From an uncultured Desulfotignum sp. (GTDB taxonomy: Bacteria; Desulfobacterota; Desulfobacteria; Desulfobacterales; Desulfobacteraceae): a DNA stretch of 7,641 bases. The notes under the pieces were generated by a model. That model was not told where the DNA came from, made no database searches, and worked only from the letters and a program-made list of their open reading frames with translations. Made by a program: the position numbers and the translations under genes. Where the stretch lies: assembly GCA_937951975.1 (NCBI GenBank), contig CALGAJ010000254.1:1-7641 (forward strand). The letters are read 5' to 3'. Below are positions 1 to 6,483 of the stretch, piece by piece. The stretch's first letter is position 1. Each line of letters opens with the position of its first letter.

Positions 1-756
1 CGGGGCATGGGCATCCGGGAGCAGATCGAGGCCGGCAAAATTCCCATGATGAAAAAATACAAGGCAAGGAAATTTCTGGCTTATTTTCAGTCGTTCACCA
101 ATACCTACACCTCGGTTCAAAATATGCGGGAGATGTATGATGCCGCGGTTTCCTGCGAGGGGGTGGTGGGCATGGCCGTGGGCACCCGGCCGGATTGTGT
201 GGATGAACCAAAGCTGGACCTGATCGGGTCTTATGCGCAAAACTATCTGGTGTGGCTGGAATACGGGCTTCAGTCGGTTCATGAAACCACGCTGGCGTTG
301 ATCAACCGGGGGCACACGCTGAAAGATTTTGAAGATGCCGTGGCCATGACCCGGGGAAGGGGCATCCGGATCTGCGCCCATGTGATCCTGGGGCTGCCCG
401 GAGAAACCCGGGACATGATGCTGGACACGGCCCGGTACCTGGCCGGGGCCGGTATTGACGGGGTCAAGATCCACCTGCTGTATGTGATCAAAGACACGCC
501 CCTGGACCGGCTGTTTCTGGCGGGAGACTATCAGCCCATGACACAGACGGAATATGTGGAAACCGTGTGTGATTTTCTGGAGCTGCTGCCTGAACAGATG
601 GTGATTCAGCGGATCACGGGGGATCCCCATGGCAGTGAGCTGCGGGCCCCGGCCTGGGCCGGCCGGTACCGGGAGACCTTCAACCTGATCCAGCAGGCCC
701 TGGAACGGCGGGACACCTTTCAGGGGAAAAAATATCAGCCGGAAAACCCGGCCTGA
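1..756 (+). CDS. YhcC/TIGR01212-type radical SAM protein, 5' end missing
   Basis: The reading frame is open from the first base, so the gene begins outside the window. The ATG at 7 is internal, because the family needs roughly 50-70 more residues at the N-terminus, including the cysteine triad that holds the 4Fe-4S cluster. What remains matches the body of the YhcC (TIGR01212) family: an AYFQSFTNTY segment, VGTRPDC, VWLEYGLQS, LINRGH, HVILGLPGE, the VKIHLLYVIKDT strand, and near the C-terminus LPEQMVIQRITGDPH. These are the barrel strands and SAM-contacting segments of an Elp3-like radical SAM fold. Such enzymes cleave S-adenosylmethionine reductively to make a 5'-deoxyadenosyl radical, but the substrate of YhcC proteins is not established to my knowledge. 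The gene ends in TGA 24 nt before the convergent apbE stop. The family call is firm. The cluster motif cannot be checked here. Confidence 0.9.
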   Translation, partial: RGMGIREQIEAGKIPMMKKYKARKFLAYFQSFTNTYTSVQNMREMYDAAVSCEGVVGMAVGTRPDCVDEPKLDLIGSYAQNYLVWLEYGLQSVHETTLALINRGHTLKDFEDAVAMTRGRGIRICAHVILGLPGETRDMMLDTARYLAGAGIDGVKIHLLYVIKDTPLDRLFLAGDYQPMTQTEYVETVCDFLELLPEQMVIQRITGDPHGSELRAPAWAGRYRETFNLIQQALERRDTFQGKKYQPENPA

Positions 757-775
757 AACCCCGGTTTGCGGCCGG
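748..775. terminator. Imperfect inverted repeat between convergent genes, possible terminator
   Basis: Positions 748-753 (CCGGCC) pair with 770-775 (GGCCGG). After a 2x2 mismatch, 756-760 (AAACC) pair with 763-767 (GGTTT), which gives a 28-nt symmetric hairpin around 761/762. It covers the radical SAM stop codon and lies just beyond the apbE stop. Read on the minus strand it is followed by GGTTTTCC, a short T-run, so it suits apbE better than the plus-strand gene, which has no T tract after it. This is plausible as a weak, mainly apbE-side terminator. It is not a textbook one. Confidence 0.35.
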
Positions 776-780
776 ACGGA

Positions 781-1803
781 TCACTGGACAAAGGTGTGAA
801 ACCCATGGGATGCGAATTCCTGGAAACCGGCCGGGGTTTTCTGAATGATCAGGCATTCCACATGTTCCAGGGAGTCCGCCAGGGCCAGGCTGTCCGCCGG
901 GTCCATCACCACAAAGGCCGTGGCCAGGGCATCGGCAAAGGTGCAGGTGTCTGCGATGACCGACGCGCTGACCACCTGGTTGTCCACGGGATATCCGGTT
1001 TTGGGATCGATGATGTGGGAGTAGGTTTTGCCCCTGAATTCAAAAAAATTGCGGTAATCTCCGCTGGTGGCAATGGCCCGTTTTTCCAGATTCACCACCT
1101 TGTAAAGGCCGGCATCGGCCCCGGTTTTCATTGGATGGGTGATGCCCACGGACCAGGGTTTTTTATGACGGTTCATGCCTGAACCGTAAAGCTCACCCCC
1201 GATCTCCACCAGAAAGTCGTCAATCCCGGATCCGGTCAGGACCCCGGCAATGGCATCCACGCCGTATCCCTTGGCAATGGAGCCCAGATCCAGGGTGATG
1301 CCCGGTTTTGTTTTCTTCACATGGGTGTTTTCAAACACCAGGTGCTGGAATCCGGTCCGGGCCAGGGCTTTGGCGACGGCATCCGGGGCCGGCAGGGAAT
1401 CAGTGGGTTCCCGGGTGCCGAACCCCCACAGGTCCACCAGGGGCTTGACCGTGCCGTCCCATGCCCCGCCCGTCAGGGTGAACACGGTTCTGGCCGTGTC
1501 CATGACCCGGGCGAAATCACGAGACAGCCGGAAGGGTTGGCCGGGTTCTGTCCGGTTGAACCGGGACAGATCACTGTTCGGATCATACATGGACAGCCCG
1601 GCATTGACCTGTGCCAGCCGGGTGTCGATCTGTTTCTGCCACAGGTCCATGGACTGGGGCCTGGATGACACCAGCTTGACCGTGTAGAACGTGCCCATGG
1701 TGCGGCCCTGGATCGTGTATTCCTTTGCCTGGGAAATCGAAGGGACCCAGAGAAAAATGAGCCAGACAATGCCCAGGACCATGCCTGTCAGGAGTCGGTT
1801 CAT
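781..1803 (-). CDS. apbE: FAD:protein FMN transferase (ApbE)
   Basis: This is a 340-residue protein of normal ApbE length. It transfers FMN from FAD to a Thr/Ser of target flavoproteins such as the NqrB/NqrC or RnfD/RnfG subunits, outside the cytoplasm and with Mg2+. Visible family motifs, in order: MGTFYTVKL (residues 36-44), SMYDPNSDLSRFN (71-83), GGAWDGTVKPLVDLWGFG (112-129), DLGSIAKGYGVD (172-183), ATSGDYR (245-251), HIIDPKTGYP (263-272) and the metal-site region DALAT (291-295). The N-terminus is a signal sequence: Arg3, a hydrophobic run to about residue 20, then SISQA before Lys27, suggesting signal peptidase I cleavage. There is no lipobox cysteine, unlike many ApbE lipoproteins. The start at 1803 is chosen because AAGGA precedes it at good spacing and the signal peptide begins there. 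A longer frame starting at TTG 1881 would run through the promoter. No target protein with the flavinylation motif is encoded nearby. Confidence 0.96.
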   Translation of the reverse strand: MNRLLTGMVLGIVWLIFLWVPSISQAKEYTIQGRTMGTFYTVKLVSSRPQSMDLWQKQIDTRLAQVNAGLSMYDPNSDLSRFNRTEPGQPFRLSRDFARVMDTARTVFTLTGGAWDGTVKPLVDLWGFGTREPTDSLPAPDAVAKALARTGFQHLVFENTHVKKTKPGITLDLGSIAKGYGVDAIAGVLTGSGIDDFLVEIGGELYGSGMNRHKKPWSVGITHPMKTGADAGLYKVVNLEKRAIATSGDYRNFFEFRGKTYSHIIDPKTGYPVDNQVVSASVIADTCTFADALATAFVVMDPADSLALADSLEHVECLIIQKTPAGFQEFASHGFHTFVQ

Positions 1804-1852
1804 GATAAATCCTTTTTGCGGTGTTTCATTGTTTTTAAGTTGCTTGACACGC

Positions 1853-1881
1853 ATCATACCGGAGCGTTGCCGGTTTCTCAA
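1853..1881 (-). promoter_or_regulatory. Sigma70-type promoter of apbE
   Basis: On the minus strand, TTGAGA (1881-1876) is followed by exactly 17 nt and then TATGAT (1858-1853). Each hexamer matches the consensus at 5 of 6 positions. Transcription would start near 1846, leaving a leader of about 43 nt that contains the AAGGA ribosome site before the ATG at 1803. This supports the shorter apbE start. Confidence 0.7.
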
Positions 1882-1909
1882 GAGGGGACCCGTTTTTGCG
1901 GTCCGTCAG

Positions 1910-1940
1910 TTGCCCCGTGACTTGACGGCCCGCGTATGAT
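1910..1940 (+). promoter_or_regulatory. Tentative promoter of the MFS gene
   Basis: TTGCCC (1910-1915), a 19-nt spacer and TATGAT (1935-1940) stand upstream of the MFS start. The -35 is weak and the spacer long. A better -35, TTGACG at 1922-1927, lies too close (7 nt) to pair with this -10. The -10 lies within the odd palindrome GTATGATAC (1934-1942). The leader would be about 44 nt. Confidence 0.3.
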
Positions 1941-1990
1941 ACATCAGATTTATTCACTGCGGCCCCCTGAACTGAAATGAAAGGAATTTT

Positions 1991-3337
1991 ATGACTGACG
2001 GTTCCAGATCCCCGTTTGACATTCCCAATATCCGGTGGTTCATTGCGTTCCGGGTGTTTTTCAATTCCCGGTTCTATTATCCGGTGTTCACCATTCTGTT
2101 TCTGGATTTCGGCCTGACCGTGGCCCAGTTCTCCGTTCTCAACGCGGTCTGGGCCGCCACCATCGTGCTGGCGGAGGTGCCGTCCGGCGCGGTGGCCGAC
2201 ATCATCGGCAGAAAGCGGCTGCTCAATTTTGCCGCCGGGGTGATGATTTTTGAGATCGGCATCATCAGTTTCATGCCAAGGATCGATCCGGTATTGATCT
2301 TTTCCGTGTTTCTGGTGAACCGGGTGCTCAGCGGCCTGGCCGAGGCAGCGGCCAGCGGCGCGGACGAGGCCCTGGCCTATGACAGCCTGCATGAGGCGGG
2401 CATGGCCGATCAGTGGGGCCGGGTCCTGGAGGTGCTGATGCGGTACCAGGCCATCGGGTTCGTGATCGCCATGACCGTCGGGGCCGTGGTGTATGACCCC
2501 CATCTCATGGGCCTTGTGGCGGGCTGGATGGGCCTGGGCATCCCGCTGACCCAGGAGGTGACCATGCGGTTTCCGCTGTACCTGACCTTTGTGCTGGCCC
2601 TGCTGGCCTTTGTGAGCACCCTGAAGATGACGGAACCGGAACAGGCGGCCGCAGAGTCCCAGGACCAATCCGTGAAACAGACCCTGGCTGTGACCCTCAA
2701 CGCCGGGATCTGGATCATGAAAACCCCGTTTGTCCTGTGGGTGATGCTGTTCGGCATGCTGCTGGACGGCACCATCCGCATGGTCATCACCCTGTCCAGC
2801 CAGTATTACCGGATGATCGGCATTCCGGAATCCCTGTTCGGCATCATGGGATGGGGGGTGGCGCTGCTGGGGCTGGTGATACCGAAACTTGCCCGGAAGA
2901 TCGCGGAGAACCGGACGCCTAAGGAAGCGCTTCTGGTCACGGCGGGCCTGGCGGCTTCAGGGCTTGTCTTCATGAACGGATTCTGGCCCTGAGCCGGTCT
3001 GGTGCCGGCCCTGATCACCTTTGCAGCCATGTATTTCACCGGGTTTTTCGTCAGCTTCTACATCAACCGGGAAACCGACTCCCGGCAGCGGGCCACCGTG
3101 CTCAGTTTCAAGGGATTGTCCTACAATGTTTCCTACGGGCTGTTGGGAGTGGCCTACGCCCTGGTGCTGAAGCTGGCCAAGGCCGGGGTGGATCCGGCAT
3201 CGGGTTTGTCTCCCGAAACCATTGAAAACCAGGTGTTTGTGGGCACTTTTTTCTGGTTTCCATTGTTTTTTGCAGTGAATTTTCTGGTACTGGCAGCGGT
3301 GTGTGCCGTCCGGTTCAAGGGCAGGCAGCAGCGCTAG
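1991..3337 (+). pseudogene. Major facilitator superfamily transporter, interrupted by an in-frame TGA
   Basis: Two open stretches in one frame (1991-2992 and 2993-3337) together make one MFS transporter of 448 codons before the final TAG, with codon 334 reading TGA. The start is ATG 1991 after AAGGAA at good spacing. Twelve hydrophobic segments can be traced, nine before the TGA and three after it. MFS motif A lies between segments 2 and 3 as G66-x-x-A-D70-x-x-G73-R-K. A large cytoplasmic loop follows segment 6 (about residues 210-240). After the TGA the protein continues with hydrophobic LVPALITFAAMYFTG, then RQRATVLSFKG, which resembles the conserved segment before TM11 in such carriers. 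The TGA falls in the short loop between segments 9 and 10. Termination there would remove three helices and probably inactivate the carrier. The substrate is unknown. The simplest reading is a recent nonsense mutation (for example from TGG or TGC) or a sequencing error. Selenocysteine decoding is possible but would be unusual in this family. Confidence 0.85.
2990..2992 (+). other. In-frame TGA codon inside the MFS gene
   Basis: The codon follows Asn-Gly-Phe-Trp-Pro and precedes Ala-Gly-Leu-Val in the same frame. Immediately after it, GCCGG (2993-2997), a 7-nt loop and CCGGC (3005-3009) could form a small hairpin. That hairpin sits closer to the UGA than known bacterial SECIS elements, and I see no convincing SECIS at the usual distance. 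A GTG at 3002 could in principle restart translation, but no ribosome site precedes it. Confidence 0.9.
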
Positions 3338-3343
3338 GCAGAT

Positions 3344-4054
3344 TCAGCCGAACAGGGCCCTGATCCGGGCGGGGTCTGTCCAGATCCGGTCCGTATCCGC
3401 ATACAGACGGGTCATGACCTGTTCCACGGCCAGCCGCCGGGTTTCAAACGCCTGTGCATCCATTTCTTCCGGCATATAAATGGGCTTTCCGAACCGGATG
3501 ATCACCCGGGAAAAGGGTTTGGGCACCATGAACCGGTCCCAGGAGTTGAACACCCACCGGTGCTGTGCCGAGGTGATGGTGGGGATGATGGGCATGCCCG
3601 TGAACTGGGCGATGCGGATCAGGCCGGGTTTGACCACACCAAAAGGGCCGGTGGGACCGTCAACGATATGGCCGACCTTATAGCCGATTTTTCCCAGTTG
3701 TTTGATCTCAGTGAGGGCCTCTTTCCCGCCCCGGGATGAGGATCCCCGCACCGGGTGCCAGCCCAGGGTTTTGACCACCCGGGAGATCATTTCTCCGTCC
3801 AGGCTTTTGCTGATGATAATGGTGATGGGTTTACGGGTGGAAAAAAACGTGATCCCCGGGAAAAAACGCTGATGCCAGGACGCATAGATCACCCCGGCAT
3901 GTTTGTCGATGGCGGTCTGTTCCTGGTTCTGATCCATCAACCGGATCCGGAAGGTGAGACTCAGCAGTTTTACGATCAGCAGCCCGGCCCGGGGGATGAC
4001 CCGCTGATATAAAAAATGTTTGAATCGCTTTTTTGCCATATTTTTCTTTATCAT
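3344..4054 (-). CDS. DUF374-type lysophospholipid acyltransferase family protein
   Basis: This is a membrane-associated acyltransferase of the LPLAT/DUF374 group, expected to move an acyl chain onto a lipid acceptor. The exact acceptor is not known. Numbering from the ATG at 4054 (236 residues): a basic, hydrophobic N-terminal helix (about 10-38), the catalytic-type block ASWHQRFFP (58-66), SKSLDGE (82-88), VRGSSSRGGKEAL (102-114), and DGPTGPFG (132-139), followed by GLIRIAQFTGMPIIP. These blocks are diagnostic of DUF374. The start is uncertain. ATG 4054 and ATG 4039 give the usual family length but have weak ribosome sites. GTG 4144 has GAGGG nine bases upstream but adds a 30-residue polar extension without family support. 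The gene ends 6 nt from the MFS stop, tail to tail, and diverges from fumC. Confidence 0.88.
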   Translation of the reverse strand: MIKKNMAKKRFKHFLYQRVIPRAGLLIVKLLSLTFRIRLMDQNQEQTAIDKHAGVIYASWHQRFFPGITFFSTRKPITIIISKSLDGEMISRVVKTLGWHPVRGSSSRGGKEALTEIKQLGKIGYKVGHIVDGPTGPFGVVKPGLIRIAQFTGMPIIPTITSAQHRWVFNSWDRFMVPKPFSRVIIRFGKPIYMPEEMDAQAFETRRLAVEQVMTRLYADTDRIWTDPARIRALFG

Positions 4055-4109
4055 GATGTTTTTTGATTTCCAAGTATTTTTGTGCAGGCCGGTACAGATC
4101 GCATCTTCA

Positions 4110-4139
4110 TTGACACCCTCCCGGTTCAGATGGTATGTT
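4110..4139 (+). promoter_or_regulatory. Sigma70-type promoter of fumC
   Basis: A consensus TTGACA (4110-4115), an 18-nt spacer and TATGTT (4134-4139, 4 of 6 matches) precede fumC. The predicted start near 4146 gives a leader of about 33 nt containing TAGGAGAG. If the divergent acyltransferase started at GTG 4144, its coding sequence would overlap this promoter, a mild argument for its shorter start. Confidence 0.55.
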
Positions 4140-4178
4140 TTCACGTCGGTATACCCTCATTATTTATAGGAGAGCTTG

Positions 4179-5561
4179 ATGACGGCACGCACTGAAACAG
4201 ATTTTATGGGAGAGGTCCGTGTCCCTGAAAACGTGTATTGGGGGGCACAGACCCAGCGGTCTTTGGAAAACTTCAACATCGGTGATGAAACCATGCCCGT
4301 TCCGGTGATCCGGGCGTTTGGATATCTGAAAAAAGCGGCGGCCCTGGTGAACGGAAATTTCGGGCTGCTGCCGGATGACAAGGTTCGGATCATCACGCAG
4401 GTGTGCGATGAGATCATCAAGGGGGACCTGGACGGTCATTTTCCTTTGAAAGTATGGCAGACCGGTTCCGGTACCCAGACCAACATGAACGTCAACGAAG
4501 TCATTGCCGGCCGGGCCCGGAAACTGTCCGGGCAAATCCTGCACCCCAATGATGATGTCAACAGATCCCAGTCCTCCAATGACGCGTTTCCCACAGCCAT
4601 GCACATGGCCGCCTATGATCTGGTGGTCACAAACACGATTCCGGGCCTGGAAGCCCTTTACCGGGAACTGGATCAAAAGAGCCGGGAATGGGAGACGATT
4701 GTTAAAATCGGCCGGACCCATTTCATGGATGCGGTGCCGTTGACCCTGGGCCAGGAATTTTCCGGATATGCGGCCATGGTGGATCAGAATATCCGGGTGT
4801 TGACGGATCACCTGCCCCGGCTGGCCCGCCTGGCCATCGGCGGCACGGTCCTGGGCACCGGCCTGAATTCTCCGGAAGGGTTTGATGTGAATGTCACGGA
4901 AAAGCTGGCAGAATTTACAGGTCATCCGTTTGTGCCGGCCCCCAACAAATTTGCGGTTCTGGCGGCCCATGATGATCTGGTGGCCTGTCACGGAGCCCTT
5001 AAAACCGCGGCCGTGAGTCTCATGAAAATCGCCAATGACATCCGGATGCTGGGGTCCGGTCCCCGGTGCGGCATCGGCGAGCTTCAGCTGCCGGCCAATG
5101 AGCCGGGGTCCTCCATCATGCCCGGCAAGGTGAACCCGACCCAGGCCGAAGCCCTGACCATGGTGTGCGCCCAGGTCATGGGCAATGACGTGACCCTGTC
5201 CGTGGCCGGGTCATCTGGGCATTTTGAGCTCAATGTGTTCAAGCCGGTGATCATTTACAATTTCCTGCAGTCGGCAAGGCTTCTGGGGGATGCCGCAGAT
5301 TCATTCGCCAGAAACTGTGTCCGGGGACTTTTGCCTGATCAGAAAACCATTCAGGGCCATCTTGAGAACTCCTTGATGCTGGTGACGGCCCTGGCACCGG
5401 AATTCGGGTATGACAAGGCGGCCGTGATCGCCAAAAAAGCTCATGCCGAAGGGATCACCCTGGAGCAGGCGGCTGTGGATCTGGGGTATCTGACCCGGGA
5501 CGAATTCCGGCAGCTGGTGGATCCGTCCGCCATGACCCGGCCGTTCAAAACAAAAGAATAA
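4179..5561 (+). CDS. fumC: Class II fumarate hydratase (fumarase C)
   Basis: This enzyme hydrates fumarate to L-malate reversibly in the cytoplasm as an oxygen-stable, iron-free homotetramer. The 460 residues compare with about 467 in E. coli FumC and align with it throughout. Conserved blocks: the substrate segment TGSGTQTNMNVNEV (95-108), HPNDDVNRSQSSNDAFPTAMH, GRTHFMDAVPLTLGQE with the active-site-type His181, and the fumarase/aspartase signature GSSIMPGKVNP (310-320) with the catalytic-loop Ser and Lys317. SGTQTNMN rather than the GTSTNMN form favours fumarase over aspartase. The start is ATG 4179, not the TTG one codon earlier, because AGGAGAG (4168-4174) fits it. Two small genes follow within 14 and 16 nt, suggesting a short operon. 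In a sulfate reducer it would serve acetate oxidation or fumarate metabolism through the TCA route, which is an inference from context. Confidence 0.97.
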   Translation: MTARTETDFMGEVRVPENVYWGAQTQRSLENFNIGDETMPVPVIRAFGYLKKAAALVNGNFGLLPDDKVRIITQVCDEIIKGDLDGHFPLKVWQTGSGTQTNMNVNEVIAGRARKLSGQILHPNDDVNRSQSSNDAFPTAMHMAAYDLVVTNTIPGLEALYRELDQKSREWETIVKIGRTHFMDAVPLTLGQEFSGYAAMVDQNIRVLTDHLPRLARLAIGGTVLGTGLNSPEGFDVNVTEKLAEFTGHPFVPAPNKFAVLAAHDDLVACHGALKTAAVSLMKIANDIRMLGSGPRCGIGELQLPANEPGSSIMPGKVNPTQAEALTMVCAQVMGNDVTLSVAGSSGHFELNVFKPVIIYNFLQSARLLGDAADSFARNCVRGLLPDQKTIQGHLENSLMLVTALAPEFGYDKAAVIAKKAHAEGITLEQAAVDLGYLTRDEFRQLVDPSAMTRPFKTKE

Positions 5562-5575
5562 AAGGGAAGGTATTT

Positions 5576-5797
5576 ATGCTGGAAAATGTCACTGTGTTCA
5601 AAGGATACCCGTTCAAGGTCGGACAGAAAATCCGCGTCGAGGATTCCCCCCGGTCCGGGGACTGGGAGGTGATCCATGTGACCGACCACAAGGTGACGCT
5701 GCGCTGTCCTTTGTCGGGCAAAGAGTTTTCCTGGTCCCGGTTCTGTTATCAGGTGGAAGAGGCAAAACGGCCCTGGCCGGATACACAGGCAGACTGA
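5576..5797 (+). CDS. Small protein of unknown function (73 residues)
   Basis: I do not recognise this protein. It starts at ATG 5576 with GGGAAGG five bases upstream, only 14 nt after the fumC stop, so it is probably cotranscribed with fumC. There is no signal peptide or membrane segment. The pattern of alternating hydrophobic and polar residues (VGQKIRVED, DWEVIHVTDHKVTLRC, EFSWSRFCYQV) suggests a small all-beta domain, SH3- or KOW-like in outline. Two cysteines, C44 and C57, are 13 apart and do not form a typical metal motif. The good ribosome site and tight spacing on both sides support a real gene. Its role is unknown. Confidence 0.8.
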   Translation: MLENVTVFKGYPFKVGQKIRVEDSPRSGDWEVIHVTDHKVTLRCPLSGKEFSWSRFCYQVEEAKRPWPDTQAD

Positions 5798-5813
5798 TAT
5801 CATGGAGAAACCC

Positions 5814-6323
5814 ATGGAAGTAATTCTGCTCATGGCCATGACCGTGGACGGTAAAATCGCCAGAAATCAGATGGAACTGGTGAACTGGACCGGGAAAAAA
5901 GACAAGCAGTATTTCGTCAAGGTCACCCGGGACGCCGGGGTGGTGATCATGGGGTCTAGAACCTTTGACACCATCGGACATCCTCTGCCGGGACGGAAAA
6001 ATATCGTCATGACCCGGGACAAAACCCGGATAAGTGATGACCCATCCCTGGTGTTCACCGACCAGGCCCCGGCACAGCTGCTGGCGGACCTGAAACACCG
6101 GGGCTTTGACCAGGCCGCTTTGATCGGCGGATCGGTCATCAACTCTTTGTTTGCCAGAGAAAACCTCATCACTCAGATCCATTTGACGCTGGTACCGGCC
6201 GTGTTCGGTCAGGGACTGTCTTTGTTCAATACCTCTTTGGATCTGTCTTTGGCATATGAAACCTGCAAAGAAATAGAAAAAGGGCATTTGCTGCTCATCT
6301 ACAGGGTGATACCTCATGTCTGA
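5814..6323 (+). CDS. RibD C-terminal/dihydrofolate-reductase-fold reductase
   Basis: This 169-residue protein has the DHFR/RibD-C fold and is probably an NADPH-dependent reductase. Visible blocks: an N-terminal VILLMAMTVDGKIA strand, GVVIMGSRTFDTIG and PLPGRKNIVMTR, the typical nucleotide-binding region, then ALIGGSVINSLFA and IHLTLVPAVFGQGLSLF, the C-terminal half typical of the RibD-C group. It lacks the RibD deaminase domain. The true substrate could be dihydrofolate, a pterin or another heterocycle and cannot be read from sequence. The start at 5814 is preferred over the in-frame ATG 5802 because GGAG (5804-5807) is well placed and the first beta strand begins there. It lies 16 nt after the small gene, and its last codons overlap the start of the following peptide gene, pointing to one transcript. 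Confidence 0.85.
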   Translation: MEVILLMAMTVDGKIARNQMELVNWTGKKDKQYFVKVTRDAGVVIMGSRTFDTIGHPLPGRKNIVMTRDKTRISDDPSLVFTDQAPAQLLADLKHRGFDQAALIGGSVINSLFARENLITQIHLTLVPAVFGQGLSLFNTSLDLSLAYETCKEIEKGHLLLIYRVIPHV

Positions 6324-6420
6324 AAAACAAAAGAAAAAAAACTGGTTGAAACGCCTGATGGAATGGATTATCCAGGGGAATGAAAAAGCGGCCCGGGAAG
6401 GGAACTTATGTCCGTCCTGA
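6316..6420 (+). CDS. 34-residue peptide gene overlapping the reductase stop
   Basis: A short frame begins at ATG 6316 inside the last codons of the reductase gene (8-nt overlap, ATGTCTGA) and ends at TGA 6418. AGGGTG (6303-6308) is a plausible ribosome site, and the overlap suggests translational coupling. The product has three parts: a lysine-rich start (SEKQKKK), an amphipathic helix with two tryptophans (NWLKRLMEWIIQG), and a tail that ends REGNLCPS with a single Cys three residues from the C-terminus. No signal peptide is evident. The function is unknown. The helix could bind a membrane or a partner protein, and the end-located Cys could be a modification or metal site. The arrangement and the non-random composition make it likelier than not a real gene. 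Confidence 0.6.
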   Translation: MSEKQKKKNWLKRLMEWIIQGNEKAAREGNLCPS

Positions 6421-6434
6421 GTCAGGAAAAATGA

Positions 6435-6449
6435 CCGGCCGGGTGCCGG
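6435..6449 (+). terminator. Weak hairpin after the peptide gene
   Basis: CCGGC (6435-6439) and GCCGG (6445-6449) enclose a 5-nt loop. The hairpin lies 15 nt after the peptide stop, but what follows is A-rich rather than T-rich, so intrinsic termination is doubtful. It may partly separate the fumC group from the cytochrome group. Confidence 0.2.
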
Positions 6450-6462
6450 GTTGAAAAAATAA

Positions 6463-6474
6463 TTGTTATAACAA
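6463..6474. promoter_or_regulatory. Perfect 12-bp palindrome before the coiled-coil gene, possible operator
   Basis: TTGTTATAACAA reads the same on both strands and sits in the 63-nt gap, its 3' end touching the AAGGAA ribosome site of the next gene. It also contains TGTTATAAC, which resembles an extended -10 element. Transcription from there, however, would start after the ribosome site. A repressor site, or chance in an AT-rich gap, are the alternatives. Confidence 0.35.
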
Positions 6475-6483
6475 GGAAACAGC

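Noticed and set aside
1804..1881. N-terminal extension of apbE from TTG 1881
   Set aside because: The stretch contains a near-consensus promoter whose -35 is the TTG itself, and a good ribosome site plus a signal peptide begin at 1803.
1835..2668. Minus-strand open frame opposite the MFS gene
   Set aside because: It is antisense to a clear transporter, has a His/Gln-rich translation, and would overlap the apbE promoter. No family features.
2993..3009. Hairpin directly after the in-frame TGA as a SECIS element
   Set aside because: The 5-bp stem begins at the base after the TGA, closer than known bacterial SECIS loops, and GC-rich inverted CCGG repeats are common throughout this window.
3353..3362. 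CAGGGCCCTG palindrome near the convergent MFS/acyltransferase ends
   Set aside because: It lies inside the acyltransferase coding sequence, has no loop for a terminator hairpin and no T tract.
4164..4991. Minus-strand open frame opposite fumC
   Set aside because: It is wholly antisense to an unambiguous fumarase, with a His/Gln/Arg-rich low-quality translation typical of a shadow frame.
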